A stretch of DNA of 64,000 nt. Origin: Acinetobacter sp. A47. GTDB taxonomy: Bacteria; Pseudomonadota; Gammaproteobacteria; Pseudomonadales; Moraxellaceae. Of the stretch, positions 26,627 through 37,517 are shown in pieces. Position 1 is the stretch's first letter. The number at the start of each line of letters is the position of its first letter. A model generated the notes under the pieces. That model had not been told where the DNA came from, did no database searches, and saw only the letters and a list, made by a program, of their open reading frames with translations. The stretch is taken from assembly GCF_000805455.1 (NCBI RefSeq), contig NZ_JSUS01000009.1:124001-188000 (forward strand). The letters are read 5' to 3'. Position numbers and translations under genes: made by a program.

Positions 26627-26767
26627 ATGAAAAAAATCTTAGTTGCTTCGATCATGACTGCTTTTGTTCTCACAGGCTGTAATACATTTAAGGGTTTTGG
26701 TAAAGATGTATCTAAAGCAGGTGATAAAGTTACTCAGACTGCTGAAAGAACTCAGGATAAAATGTAA
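26627..26767 (+). CDS. Entericidin-like small lipoprotein
   Basis: This 46-aa gene is too short for usual ORF cut-offs. It encodes a lipoprotein signal (MKKILVASIMTAFVLTGC) with the lipidated cysteine at residue 18, then a short polar, mostly helical tail (NTFKGFGKDVSKAGDKVTQTAERTQDKM is rich in K, T and D). That pattern is typical of the entericidin EcnA/EcnB family. GGAG lies 6 bp before the ATG (an in-frame ATG is 3 bp earlier), and a strong terminator follows 21 bp after the stop. Entericidins are linked to cell lysis and envelope stress, but the role here is not known. Confidence 0.85.
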   Translation: MKKILVASIMTAFVLTGCNTFKGFGKDVSKAGDKVTQTAERTQDKM

Positions 26768-26788
26768 TTTTTACCGAACAAGCATGCA

Positions 26789-28025
<1,237 letters not shown>

Positions 28026-28048
28026 AACTCAAGGACTCTGCCATAAAC

Positions 28049-28073
28049 AGGGAACTCGTTTGAGTTCCCTTTT
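28049..28073 (+). terminator. dapE: Terminator after dapE
   Basis: Hairpin AGGGAACTC-GTTT-GAGTTCCCT followed by TTTT, 23 bp after the dapE stop. Confidence 0.85.
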
Positions 28074-28074
28074 G

Positions 28075-28530
28075 TTATAGACCAAGCTGCTGCTGTATAT
28101 GTTGTAAATGGGGCACATAAAAGCGTTTGTCCCCCATCTTTACATATTTGAAGATTTTATCATCATCAATGGCCCCCTCTTCATCGACCACTTCCGAAAT
28201 ACGCAAACGGATTGATTCCGGCATCGCATTGCAAATCAGCGCAAAGCGCTGCGAGACGTCTTCGCCTTCTACCACCAGTGCAACCCCCTGTTTTCGGTCC
28301 GGGTCATTTAGCTTATAGACAGGCAGTTTAAGGTCATGCCATTCAATATGTTCCACATTGGTCTGCGTATCCATTGCTGAGAGGACAATGTTCTGTGGCA
28401 GCAGCATGGGAACCTGTTGATGACACTCAATCATGTAGGCATCAATAAATCCCGTTGATACGGTAATTAAATGTTGTAACTCCTGCTGGTCCAGTTGTCC
28501 CAACGCCGAGTTTGCGCCTTTGTTTACCAT
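28075..28530 (-). CDS. CheW-like protein at the end of the Pil-Chp operon (ChpC-like)
   Basis: This 151-aa protein looks like a single CheW-type domain: an opening strand with a hydrophobic IDAYMIECHQQVPMLLPQNIVLSA, the beta-rich IEWHDLKLPVYKLND, and VALVVEGEDVSQRFALICN. It starts 12 bp after chpA on the same strand, with an AGAGGT ribosome-binding site inside the chpA end, so it belongs to the operon. In Pseudomonas ChpC is a CheW-like adaptor in the same place, coupling the receptor to ChpA. Similarity is distant, and the gene may have another specific partner. Confidence 0.7.
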   Translation of the reverse strand: MVNKGANSALGQLDQQELQHLITVSTGFIDAYMIECHQQVPMLLPQNIVLSAMDTQTNVEHIEWHDLKLPVYKLNDPDRKQGVALVVEGEDVSQRFALICNAMPESIRLRISEVVDEEGAIDDDKIFKYVKMGDKRFYVPHLQHIQQQLGL

Positions 28531-28542
28531 TGATTTTACCTC

Positions 28543-31500
28543 TTAGCGCGTAACCAGTAGACTTTCAATATTTTCTAGCAGGGCCTCTTCCTGGAACGGT
28601 TTACCCATATACTGGCTGACCCCAAGCGACAATGCACGTTCACGATGCTTCTCGCCGGTACGCGAGGTAATCATGATGATTGGCAAGTCCCGATGCAGCT
28701 CATGGTGTCGTACCAGGTTGGTCACTTCAAAACCATCCATACGCGGCATCTCGATATCGAGCAGCATCAGGTCCGGTTTCACGGTTTCCAGTTGCTCCAT
28801 CGCATCAACCCCGTCTTTGGCTGTGACAACATCATATCCCTGACGCTCTAACAGACGAGAAGTCACCTTACGGACAGTTACCGAGTCATCGACAATCATG
28901 ATCAGGCGACGTTCATCATAGCGCTGTTTGGTATAGGTTTCATCGGCCTGCTTGCTACGCACAGTCGACTGTGCTTGACGCGCAATATTCTGACCATCCA
29001 GAATCAGACAGACCTGACCATCCCCAAGAATCGTGGCGCCTGCAATCACACCAATACTCGAGAACTGCTGTCCGACCGGTTTCACCACAATTTGTCCCCG
29101 TGAACCAATCAGCTGGTCCACCAGTAATGCCGTGGTCTGGCCCTGTGCTCCCTTGATCAGCAGCACAGGCAGCGAATGCACCACACCACTTAAACGCGGC
29201 ATGGGTTGTCCTGCCACAAACTCGGACAGGTAACGCAAGCGGTAGCGTTGCTGATCAATGCTAAAGTAATCGTCCTGACTCTCGAAATACTGCTCAAGTG
29301 CCAGCGGTGAAATACGCACAATACGGTCGATCTGTGCCAACGGGAAAGCAAACTGCTGGTCGCCCGCCTTCACCATCAGGGCATCACTGACTGCAACTGT
29401 AGTCGGTACCCGAATGGTAAACGTCGTTCCCTTACCGAGGGTTGAATCTACACTGACATGACCGCCCAAAGCCTTGATATCGCTCTGAACCACATCCAGT
29501 CCCACACCGCGTCCAGAAATTTGTGTAACCTGCGCTGCGGTACTAAAACCGGGATGGAAAATAAACTGTAGAATCTCTTCCGGCCCCAGTTTCTGCTCCT
29601 GGGTCATCAGACCGGTTTGCAGTGCTTTTTCTTTAATGCGGTTAACATCAATCCCTTTACCATCATCACTGAAGGTCACCACCACATCGGTGCCTTGGCG
29701 GCCAATATTCAGCACAATATGCCCGGTTTCAGGTTTATTGGCCTGTAAACGTTGCTCACGGTCTTCAATGCCATGGTCAATCGCATTACGCAGCATGTGT
29801 TCAAAAGGTGCCACCAGACGTTCCAGAATACTGCGGTCCAATTCCCCTTCAGTATTGTTGACCACCAATTCTGTTGGACGGTTCAATGCTGAAGCGGTCT
29901 GGCGTACGATACGCTGCAAACGCGGTAACAGGCGTGAAAATGGCACCAGACGGGTACGCATTAAGCTTTCTTGAATTTCAGCCTGAATACGGGATTGCTG
30001 GAGTAACAAGCCTTCCGTATCACGGATTTTTTCAGATAATGTGGTCTTGAAGTCGACCAGATCCGAAGCCGATTCGGCAAGTGATTTGGACAGCTGGTTC
30101 AGCGATGAATACTGGTCCATCTCTAACGGGTCAAAGTCGGCATAGCGTCCTTCATCCCCGCCATGCCGTGCAATGATCTGGCTTTCAAGCTCACCTTCCA
30201 TTCGACGCAACTGATCCGCCAGACGCTTGATCGCCAGTTCCATTTCTGTCAGCGTACCGCCGAGTTGCCCCAGATCCATCTCGATACGCGAACGGTTAAT
30301 CGCGTTTTCGCCAGACAGATCAATCATCTTCTCAATGACATCTGCAGAGACACGGATCATCTCGTTGTTCTGTTCGATACGCTCTGTGGTTTCCCATTCA
30401 CCCAGCATGGACGGTGGCTCGGTTCCGTCGCCCTGAACAAACTCCATGGTATATTCAGGTGTAAACATATCTTTGGCAGACAGTTTCTGAGGCAACTGTG
30501 CTGAAACATCCACAAACTCCATCTTTTCCAGACTTTGTTTCAACCCGTCAAAGTTGGCGTATTGACGTTTAAAGATAGCCTCATGCAACCATGCCAATGC
30601 AGTATTGAGCAGGTTGTCATACACATTGGAACTGAAATGATGCAGACCAAACTGCTCAAATGCATTTTCCAGATGATAGGCGATCACGGCAATGGCATCC
30701 ATTTCGGCCATGCGTGCGCCACCTTTTAGACTGTGGGCATTACGTTGTAGCTGTAACAGCACACTCCGGTTGCCGCGTTGCTCAAACCACTGTTGCAATA
30801 GACCTTGTGCCTGCTCCAGCAACTCTTCGGCTTCTTCAAGGAACGTCTGTTCAACCAGTGAGCGGACATCATCTTCACGGTTAGCCTCTACAATTTCATT
30901 GACAGGTTCTGCAACGGCTTCAGGTTCTGCAGCAACAATGCTCAGCTCCTGTTCAGCCTCTATTACAGGTTCATCATTTTCAGGCTGTACCTCAACCCGA
31001 TCAGAAGATGATGGCTGTGGCTCGGCTGAAATCGCCTCTATTCTTGTGAGTGGCTCAACCGCCACAAGCTCGACATCATTTTTATCTGCCTGAACCGACT
31101 GTTCCGCATTTTGCAGCAGTTGAACCACATGCGTTGACGGATAATCGGTCTGCTGATCCCGGATGGTTTGAATCCGGTCAGCAATATCATCCTGAACCAG
31201 ACGAATCAGGGCCGTCAATTGAGGCGTAGCCTGTAGTTGCTGATTGATCAGTTTTTCATAAATGCTTTCCAGCTCATGCGCAATCAGACCGATATGACGG
31301 GCCTGAATCATGTTTGCTCCCCCTTTCAGGGTATGCAAATAACGCATCAGGTTTTTCAAAGCATCGAGATTTTGCTGCTCTGCTGTCCAGCTGTTCAGAT
31401 CAGCGTCAATTCCGGCCAGCAGCTCATCTGCTTCTTCAAGGAAGATATCCAGCAAGTCCGGATCGAAGTTGCGGTTTGACTCGGCTGACTGGAGCTGCTG

Positions 31501-33606
31501 TTTATCCAGGGCAAGCTGTGCTGCCAATGCAGTTACATCGGCTGCTGCAGCGGCCTGAGTAGAACTGCCTGCAAGACTTGCCTCAACAGCATGCTCATGG
31601 GTCTCTGCTTCAATTGTTTCAAACTGCGGCTGTGGCGTATCAGTAACCGCTGCCTGCGTCGTAGTAACCGTGGTTTTTTCCAGATTATGCAAAACAGCCA
31701 GGCTATGCGTCGCAGGATAATCGACCTGCTGGTCACGAATGCGCTGGATACGGTCGGCAATGTCATCCTGTACCGCACGAATTACCGCAACAAGTGCCGG
31801 GGATACCTGAATTTGCCGGTTGATCAGCTTTTCATAAATGCTTTCCAGCTCATGCGAGATCAGGCCGATATGAGTGGCCTGAATCATGTTTGCTCCACCT
31901 TTCAAGGTGTGCAGATAACGCATCAGGTTTTTTAAGGCATCCACATTGTTATGATCAGCCGCCCATGTGTTTAGATCAGTATCAATACCGGCAAGCAGTT
32001 CGTCGGCCTCTTCGAGGAAAATATCCAGCAAGTCCGGATCAAAGTTACGGTTTGCCTGATCAGAATTTAACTGTTGCTTATCGAGTGCAAACTGGGCAGC
32101 CAAATCAATGACCGTACCAGAAGCGGCCTGCGGCTCAATTGCCAACGGCTCTGCAACTGTATCGCGAAGCACTGGCTGTTCTGGCACTGTCTCGACATGT
32201 TGCTGGGTAAATGCACTTAATTCATTTAAGATACGTTCATGCGCTTTAGTCAGGGTTACCCGCTGACCAGCAGCCAAGGTATCAAACAACTGGATAAACT
32301 GTTGATGTACCTGATGATACAGTTCAAAGGCATAATCAAGATTGAGTAAGCCAGGTTTAAAAATCAGGTCCTGATAGCTGGAACGTAATAGACTGGTGTA
32401 CTGGTACATGCCAATGGTGGCATGATGATGTGTATGCTGTAACAGGATTTCTGCCTGCTGGCTGAGTTGCTGGATATACGCTGGAAACTCATGACGAGCA
32501 CGTTTTTCAAAATCAAACTCGACATCCAGCAAATCGTTAATTTCCAGCTCAATTAACCGGGAAACCAGCCCTTGTGGCCGGATTGCCTCGCCCTGCTTTT
32601 CTTCAAGCTGGAAGTCATAACTCTCCCAGGCAACATTAAAGGTCTCATAAATTTCATTGAGCTTCTGTTGAGTGCCTGCATGTTTCAAGGTATGTAAATA
32701 ATCACCGACAAACTGTGCATAATGGGTCAATAAAGCCGTTTCATCTGAACTTGAGTCCAGCTCTTCCTGCAATAAGGTTTTAAACAGGTTTTCAACTTTT
32801 GAGCTGGCTTCAAAGACATGATCCACATGCGCCATGGCCGAGCTGCCACGCAAGGTGTGCAAGGCCCGAATCAGGGTATTGTACTGCTCATTGCTTGGAC
32901 GATCATTTTGTAAAAACTGGCTGATGGTCGCCAAATGCTCTTCTGCTTCTTCCTGGAAAATGGCCAGGGTTTCTCTGGCCAGCGCCTCGTCCTCAAATGG
33001 CGTGGCCAATGCAAGCTCGGATACATGCTCAACTTGCGGTGTTTGCTGTTCCTGTGGCTCTGTTTCGCGCGTTTCGTCCCCTGGCTCAAGACCGGTAAAG
33101 GCTTGTGCATGGTCAAGATCGGTAGCCAGATTTAAAAGCTCTGCCAGCGCAGGTTCAGGACTTTGCTGTTGTTGTAGTTGCTGCCCGAGTAAAACCAGTG
33201 GCTTGAAATCGACCTGATGCGCTTGAACCGCCTTAAAGTCATGTGCAAGCTTAAAGCGGTAAAGATTAAAAACCGTCTGTACATAACGCTGAATGTCAGC
33301 ATTTAAAGTAATCGTACCCGCAATCACACGATTCAAGGTATCTTCAACCGTCCATGCCAGCTCCCCCGAAGACTTCGCCCCAACCATGCGTCCCGAGCCT
33401 TTCAAGGTATGGAAATGACGGCGAATATCGGTAAGCACATGCTGTTGATGTGGCTGTTCTGTCCATTGAACGAGTAATGGTTCTAACTCAACAAAGATCT
33501 CATCCAATTCTTCAATAAAAATTTCAAGAATCTCTGCATCTTGTTCAAGATAACTGTCTTCAGGAAGCGTCATCGTTTCAACTAACGTTTTTAATATTTG
33601 TTTCAT
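28543..33606 (-). CDS. chpA: ChpA, hybrid chemotaxis kinase of the Pil-Chp system
   Basis: This 1687-aa hybrid kinase is the core of the twitching-motility chemosensory system. I find five Hpt domains, with phospho-accepting histidines at H66, H250, H566, H758 and H958, each in an H-T/S-L-K/R-G-G/S setting. A CheA dimerisation helix follows near residue 1075, then an HATPase domain (N-box HMLRNAIDHGIED near 1270; DDGKGIDVNRI), a CheW domain (about 1410-1535) and a receiver domain (1562-1687) with D1617. Hpt3 and Hpt4 are near-copies 192 residues apart. P. aeruginosa ChpA has eight Xpt/Hpt sites, so this form is shorter. Unusual number and duplication are discussed separately. Confidence 0.93.
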   Translation of the reverse strand: MKQILKTLVETMTLPEDSYLEQDAEILEIFIEELDEIFVELEPLLVQWTEQPHQQHVLTDIRRHFHTLKGSGRMVGAKSSGELAWTVEDTLNRVIAGTITLNADIQRYVQTVFNLYRFKLAHDFKAVQAHQVDFKPLVLLGQQLQQQQSPEPALAELLNLATDLDHAQAFTGLEPGDETRETEPQEQQTPQVEHVSELALATPFEDEALARETLAIFQEEAEEHLATISQFLQNDRPSNEQYNTLIRALHTLRGSSAMAHVDHVFEASSKVENLFKTLLQEELDSSSDETALLTHYAQFVGDYLHTLKHAGTQQKLNEIYETFNVAWESYDFQLEEKQGEAIRPQGLVSRLIELEINDLLDVEFDFEKRARHEFPAYIQQLSQQAEILLQHTHHHATIGMYQYTSLLRSSYQDLIFKPGLLNLDYAFELYHQVHQQFIQLFDTLAAGQRVTLTKAHERILNELSAFTQQHVETVPEQPVLRDTVAEPLAIEPQAASGTVIDLAAQFALDKQQLNSDQANRNFDPDLLDIFLEEADELLAGIDTDLNTWAADHNNVDALKNLMRYLHTLKGGANMIQATHIGLISHELESIYEKLINRQIQVSPALVAVIRAVQDDIADRIQRIRDQQVDYPATHSLAVLHNLEKTTVTTTQAAVTDTPQPQFETIEAETHEHAVEASLAGSSTQAAAAADVTALAAQLALDKQQLQSAESNRNFDPDLLDIFLEEADELLAGIDADLNSWTAEQQNLDALKNLMRYLHTLKGGANMIQARHIGLIAHELESIYEKLINQQLQATPQLTALIRLVQDDIADRIQTIRDQQTDYPSTHVVQLLQNAEQSVQADKNDVELVAVEPLTRIEAISAEPQPSSSDRVEVQPENDEPVIEAEQELSIVAAEPEAVAEPVNEIVEANREDDVRSLVEQTFLEEAEELLEQAQGLLQQWFEQRGNRSVLLQLQRNAHSLKGGARMAEMDAIAVIAYHLENAFEQFGLHHFSSNVYDNLLNTALAWLHEAIFKRQYANFDGLKQSLEKMEFVDVSAQLPQKLSAKDMFTPEYTMEFVQGDGTEPPSMLGEWETTERIEQNNEMIRVSADVIEKMIDLSGENAINRSRIEMDLGQLGGTLTEMELAIKRLADQLRRMEGELESQIIARHGGDEGRYADFDPLEMDQYSSLNQLSKSLAESASDLVDFKTTLSEKIRDTEGLLLQQSRIQAEIQESLMRTRLVPFSRLLPRLQRIVRQTASALNRPTELVVNNTEGELDRSILERLVAPFEHMLRNAIDHGIEDREQRLQANKPETGHIVLNIGRQGTDVVVTFSDDGKGIDVNRIKEKALQTGLMTQEQKLGPEEILQFIFHPGFSTAAQVTQISGRGVGLDVVQSDIKALGGHVSVDSTLGKGTTFTIRVPTTVAVSDALMVKAGDQQFAFPLAQIDRIVRISPLALEQYFESQDDYFSIDQQRYRLRYLSEFVAGQPMPRLSGVVHSLPVLLIKGAQGQTTALLVDQLIGSRGQIVVKPVGQQFSSIGVIAGATILGDGQVCLILDGQNIARQAQSTVRSKQADETYTKQRYDERRLIMIVDDSVTVRKVTSRLLERQGYDVVTAKDGVDAMEQLETVKPDLMLLDIEMPRMDGFEVTNLVRHHELHRDLPIIMITSRTGEKHRERALSLGVSQYMGKPFQEEALLENIESLLVTR

Positions 33607-33721
33607 AGCTGCTTCTTTCGTTTTTTATCCACCAAGGTGGGTAAAAATTACGTCTATCTATCACACAAGATGTAGTTCCATGTTCGCCATCACCTTGTTG
33701 AGATATCCAACACATCTAAAA

Positions 33722-33753
33722 TGGAAAGACAGACACCCCCATCTGTCTTTCCA
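33722..33753 (-). terminator. Hairpin with T run between pilJ and chpA
   Basis: Perfect 12-bp arms (TGGAAAGACAGA, 33722-33733, and complement, 33742-33753) enclose an 8-nt loop. On the minus strand TTTT follows. It sits 8 bp after the pilJ stop within an otherwise same-strand operon, so it may lower transcription into chpA or protect the 3' end of the upstream mRNA. Confidence 0.6.
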
Positions 33754-33760
33754 ATTCGGT

Positions 33761-35842
33761 TTACTCAGGTAACTTGAAGTCAGTTACTGATTCACGTAAT
33801 GATTCAGCCATATTTGCCAGCTCAGATACCGAGCGTGCTGTATCAAACGTTGCAGTGGTCGTTTGCGAAGTAATTTCCTGTACCACGTTCATCGTGGTGG
33901 CAATATGACTTGCAGAAGCAGACTGTAGTTTTGCAGCATCCGAAATGCTTGCAATCAGTTTTGCCAGATCACCCGATACCGTTTGAATCTCATCCAGTGC
34001 AATCCCCGCATCTTTGGCCAGATTCGCACCACGTACTACCTCGGAAGTGGTTTGCTCCATGGAAATAACCGCTTCGTTGGTATCTGTCTGAATGGTTTTC
34101 ACCAGACTTTCAATCTGCTTGGTGGCTGATGCAGAACGTTCTGCAAGGCGTTGGACCTCATCGGCAACCACGGCAAAACCACGACCCGCCTCACCAGCCA
34201 TCGATGCCTGAATGGCGGCATTTAATGCCAGAATGTTGGTCTGGTCGGCAATATCGTTAATCAGCGAGACAATATTACCAATCTCTTGCGAAGATTCACC
34301 CAAACGTTTAATACGCTTTGAGGTTTCCTGAATCTGCTCACGAATGTGATCCATACCTTCAATCGAACGGTTTACCACCTGTGCACCATTGGTCGCAATC
34401 TGCACCGAACGTTGTGCCACTTCTGCAGACTCGGAGGCGTTGGCAGATACCTGATCAATCGACAAGGCCATTTCGTTCATCGCAGCCGATGCACCGGCAA
34501 TCTCCTGTGCCTGATGCTCAGACGCTTCTGCCAGCTGGTTGGTAATGTTCTGGGTATCCTGGGTATAACGTGCCACCTCTTGAGAGGTTTCGGTAATTCG
34601 TGATACCAGGTCTCGTAACTGATCAATTGCAAAGTTGATCGAGTCGGCAATGGCACCGGTAAAGTCTTCCGATACCGTTGCATAAGAGCGCAAGTCACCA
34701 TCTGCCAGATCGGCAATTTCATCCAGTAAACGCAAAATCGCATTCTGGTTACGGTCATATTCGTCTTGCAGGCGGGTTACACGCTCTTTATCGGTATTAC
34801 TACGCAGGGCAAGCAATTGTAGTGCAGAGAAAACCAGCAAGCCTAACGCCCCGATCAGCACGATACCGGCAATCACATTACCCCAACCGCCTTCAGCCTT
34901 GTTGGACAGGTCATTCAAGGAGGTTAACAGTGCATCCGATTGCGAGAAAATCTGCGAAGATGCCTGACGCACACGTACGATCTGGTTCGCATTTTGCAAT
35001 ACGGTGGCTGCCGCCGATTTCAATACGGCGTCATAGTCAGATTTGATGCTGTCAACCGACTCACGTAAAGCCGGTGAACTGATACGGTCTACACCAAGTT
35101 CGGAACTGCCATTGAGCTGGGCATTTAAATACACACCAAAGGTATCAATATCGGCACCGAAATCATTTGCAGACACGCTGGAATTGTCTGTACCCACCAG
35201 TACCGAGTTGATTGAACGTAAAATACGTTCTGCAATAAACACCTGGTTCTTGGTGATAATTACCTGACTACTCGGCATGTTCTCACGTACCATCTGGTCG
35301 ACCATCAGGTTGTATTCGGCCTGAATTTCCGGAATGGTTTCACTGATCGAGATGTTGGTATCATACAGCTGGTTAATGACTTTCTGTTGTGAAGCAATCA
35401 GGTCAATATTCTTGGAAACGTTACTCCACAGTTCATGAACCTTCTTGTATTCATCAGAGCCTTTACCGTAGACGCTTTCAACGGTTTCAAGGTTCTCTGC
35501 AAACTGCTTTTCCGACTCAACCAGTTTTTTCATGGCTTCTGGAGTACCAGAGGCCGTCGCTTCTGTTGCCTGACGCGAAATGGTTTGCGACAACAGGCGT
35601 AGCTCGCCCAGACTACGGGTTAGCTGGTTGGAACGGGGAACACTAACAAACAGGTAAATCAGGAGGATGACAGCAAGGGCCAAAGCAATTAAAGCACGAT
35701 AGATAATCGGTTTGGATTTCTCGCTTTCACCGAATAAACGGGAAAACTGGTCAAGCTGAGCGCGTATATTGTCAAGAAACGCCCCCCCTTTTTTCAGCCC
35801 CGCACTATCACTACCATTCTTTTTTTTAAGTTTAAAGCCCAT
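33761..35842 (-). CDS. pilJ: PilJ, methyl-accepting chemotaxis protein
   Basis: This 693-aa receptor has a cytosolic N-terminus of about 45 aa, a first transmembrane helix near residue 50 ([19 protein letters not shown]), a periplasmic helical ligand domain of the PilJ type, and a second helix near residue 330 ([21 protein letters not shown]). A HAMP-like segment follows, then a long MCP signalling coiled coil; the hairpin tip contains [25 protein letters not shown]. PilJ detects the signal for type IV pilus control and activates ChpA. GGGGAG lies 9 bp before the ATG. Confidence 0.95.
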   Translation of the reverse strand: MGFKLKKKNGSDSAGLKKGGAFLDNIRAQLDQFSRLFGESEKSKPIIYRALIALALAVILLIYLFVSVPRSNQLTRSLGELRLLSQTISRQATEATASGTPEAMKKLVESEKQFAENLETVESVYGKGSDEYKKVHELWSNVSKNIDLIASQQKVINQLYDTNISISETIPEIQAEYNLMVDQMVRENMPSSQVIITKNQVFIAERILRSINSVLVGTDNSSVSANDFGADIDTFGVYLNAQLNGSSELGVDRISSPALRESVDSIKSDYDAVLKSAAATVLQNANQIVRVRQASSQIFSQSDALLTSLNDLSNKAEGGWGNVIAGIVLIGALGLLVFSALQLLALRSNTDKERVTRLQDEYDRNQNAILRLLDEIADLADGDLRSYATVSEDFTGAIADSINFAIDQLRDLVSRITETSQEVARYTQDTQNITNQLAEASEHQAQEIAGASAAMNEMALSIDQVSANASESAEVAQRSVQIATNGAQVVNRSIEGMDHIREQIQETSKRIKRLGESSQEIGNIVSLINDIADQTNILALNAAIQASMAGEAGRGFAVVADEVQRLAERSASATKQIESLVKTIQTDTNEAVISMEQTTSEVVRGANLAKDAGIALDEIQTVSGDLAKLIASISDAAKLQSASASHIATTMNVVQEITSQTTTATFDTARSVSELANMAESLRESVTDFKLPE

Positions 35843-35889
35843 ATCAGCTTCTCCCCGAAATACGCCTTTATGTTCCGTAGCGCATTAAA

Positions 35890-36426
35890 TTAGTTTATAA
35901 ATTTTATTGATGCATTCATGTATTGAGGATTTTTTAATAACCGGCTCAATAAGAATACATGCCATTGCTGATTATGCTGGTGGAAATGACCCTGACAATA
36001 TGCTTTTAAATGATTGTCCAGTTCATTGTTTTGAGAAAAGAAACTCTTTTTATTGAAGTGCTGAATCCCCAAAACCTGATCAACGACCAACCCCACATAA
36101 TGATCTTGATGGCTAATACAAATCACTTTTTGCGTTGGTGAAAACTGGCTTCTCTGACCTGAAATAAAATGTGTCAGATCAGAAACTGCGAGCAGTCTCC
36201 CCCGAATATTTGCCAAACCGCGCACCCACGCCTGAGTATTCGGTACCGGTGTATATTTCGGAGGATAGATTACCTCCGAAATTTCCCCCAATGGCGCAAC
36301 AAAATATTGCCCCAACATCTCAAATGCGATTCCCGACCAACGGTTAGCTTCATTCTGAGTTGAAGTATATTGTCTATTGCCTCGCTTGGATAAACGAAGC
36401 AACTCGATAAATCCATTTGCTGCCAT
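35890..36426 (-). CDS. pilI: PilI, CheW-like adaptor
   Basis: This 178-aa protein is a CheW domain with an N-terminal extension: MLGQYFVAPLGEISEVIYPPKYTPVPNTQAWVRGLANIRGRLLAVSDL is the classic CheW start with the GLxNxRG turn. VICISHQDHYVGLVVDQVLGI follows. It joins PilJ to ChpA. It lies 47 bp before pilJ and 45 bp after pilH in the operon. The final 40 residues differ from CheW and may be species-specific. Confidence 0.92.
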   Translation of the reverse strand: MAANGFIELLRLSKRGNRQYTSTQNEANRWSGIAFEMLGQYFVAPLGEISEVIYPPKYTPVPNTQAWVRGLANIRGRLLAVSDLTHFISGQRSQFSPTQKVICISHQDHYVGLVVDQVLGIQHFNKKSFFSQNNELDNHLKAYCQGHFHQHNQQWHVFLLSRLLKNPQYMNASIKFIN

Positions 36427-36471
36427 ACCCTATCCCGTATTGAGTAATGAGAAGGCTCACATTGAGCGAAA

Positions 36472-36834
36472 TCAACTTAATAATTGTTTAATCACATCAA
36501 TCAGCTGCTGTTCATCAACCGGTTTGGTCAGATAATCACAGGCACCTTGACGTTTTCCCCATACCCGGTCGGTGGCCTGGTCTTTGGTACTGACAATCAC
36601 AACAGGAATATGCTGGGTGTCTTTGCCCTTACTGATCTGACGTGTCGCCTGAAAGCCATTCATGCCTGGCATGACCACATCCATCAACACCAGATCAGGT
36701 AATTCTGCTTGTGCCATGGTGACCCCGTCAGCACCATTGGTTGCTTCCAGAACGTCATAACCGTGTTTTGTTAAAATCTCTCTAAAGCGAAAAGTTTCAG
36801 TCGGTGAATCATCTACAATAAGAATACGAGCCAT
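36472..36834 (-). CDS. pilH: PilH, single-domain response regulator
   Basis: This 120-aa receiver domain has the acidic pair DD in ILIVDDSPTE, the phospho-acceptor aspartate in LVLMDVVMPGMNGFQ, the conserved threonine/serine in VVIVSTKDQ and the lysine in YLTKPVDEQ. In Pil-Chp systems PilH takes phosphate from ChpA and moderates pilus retraction. There is no output domain. It follows pilG by 20 bp. Confidence 0.93.
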   Translation of the reverse strand: MARILIVDDSPTETFRFREILTKHGYDVLEATNGADGVTMAQAELPDLVLMDVVMPGMNGFQATRQISKGKDTQHIPVVIVSTKDQATDRVWGKRQGACDYLTKPVDEQQLIDVIKQLLS

Positions 36835-36854
36835 TTTTCCCTCAATCTTTAATT

Positions 36855-37238
36855 TTATGCGCTGACGTGGTTACGAATCGCGTTTAACAACTCATCTTTA
36901 CTAAATGGCTTGGTTAAATATTCATCAGAACCAACAACACGGCCTTTCGCCTGGTCAAACAAACCGTCTTTGCTTGACAACATAATGACCGGAATATTCT
37001 GGTAATTTAGAGAGTTCTTAATTAATGCGCAGGTCTGGTAACCGTCTAATCGAGGCATCATGATGTCGACAAAAACGATATCAGGATTGGCTTCTGCAAT
37101 TTTTGACAAAGCTTCAAAGCCATCAACCGCCGTAATGACTTCACAGCCTTCACGTTGCAATAAGGTTTCAGCGGTACGACGAATCGTTTTGGAATCGTCA
37201 ATCACCATCACCTTCAAATTTTGAAATTTATCTTCCAT
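36855..37238 (-). CDS. pilG: PilG, single-domain response regulator
   Basis: This 127-aa receiver domain contains VMVIDDSKTIRRTAETLL, the phosphorylation site in DIVFVDIMMPRLDGYQ, VIMLSSKDG and YLTKPFSKD. It is the first gene of the Pil-Chp operon (pilG-pilH-pilI-pilJ-chpA-CheW-like). In Acinetobacter and Pseudomonas PilG promotes pilus extension and, through adenylate cyclase in Pseudomonas, surface responses. The promoter should be in the 279-bp gap upstream (37239-37517), which is AT-rich with no clear consensus site. Confidence 0.94.
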   Translation of the reverse strand: MEDKFQNLKVMVIDDSKTIRRTAETLLQREGCEVITAVDGFEALSKIAEANPDIVFVDIMMPRLDGYQTCALIKNSLNYQNIPVIMLSSKDGLFDQAKGRVVGSDEYLTKPFSKDELLNAIRNHVSA

Positions 37239-37517
37239 TTATTGTCCTGCCCCAATACTCAATACAAATTATGGTTGGTTTAATTTGTTTTATACAGATC
37301 AGTTGATATTTTTAACATATCTTTACTTGCATTATCAATGAAGTTTTTTGAACCAAACTATCAGTTTTGCTAAACAATCCTCATCAGTTCACACTTTTAA
37401 TTAAATTCCTAATTTTTTTGCTTGGCAAGTATTTTTAAATGCTTAAATTAGCTCTAATATACAACTGATTATTATTTAAAAATAAGTGATTTATTTAACT
37501 TTTTTTCGGGGAATGTA

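Noticed and set aside
30692..31093. 133-codon plus-strand frame antisense to chpA
   Set aside because: Serine/threonine-rich shadow of the Hpt5 region and linker; chpA is continuous on the other strand.
31230..32060. Possible CRISPR-like repeats in chpA
   Set aside because: The repetition is a duplicated Hpt coding module with a 576-bp period, not short repeats with spacers.
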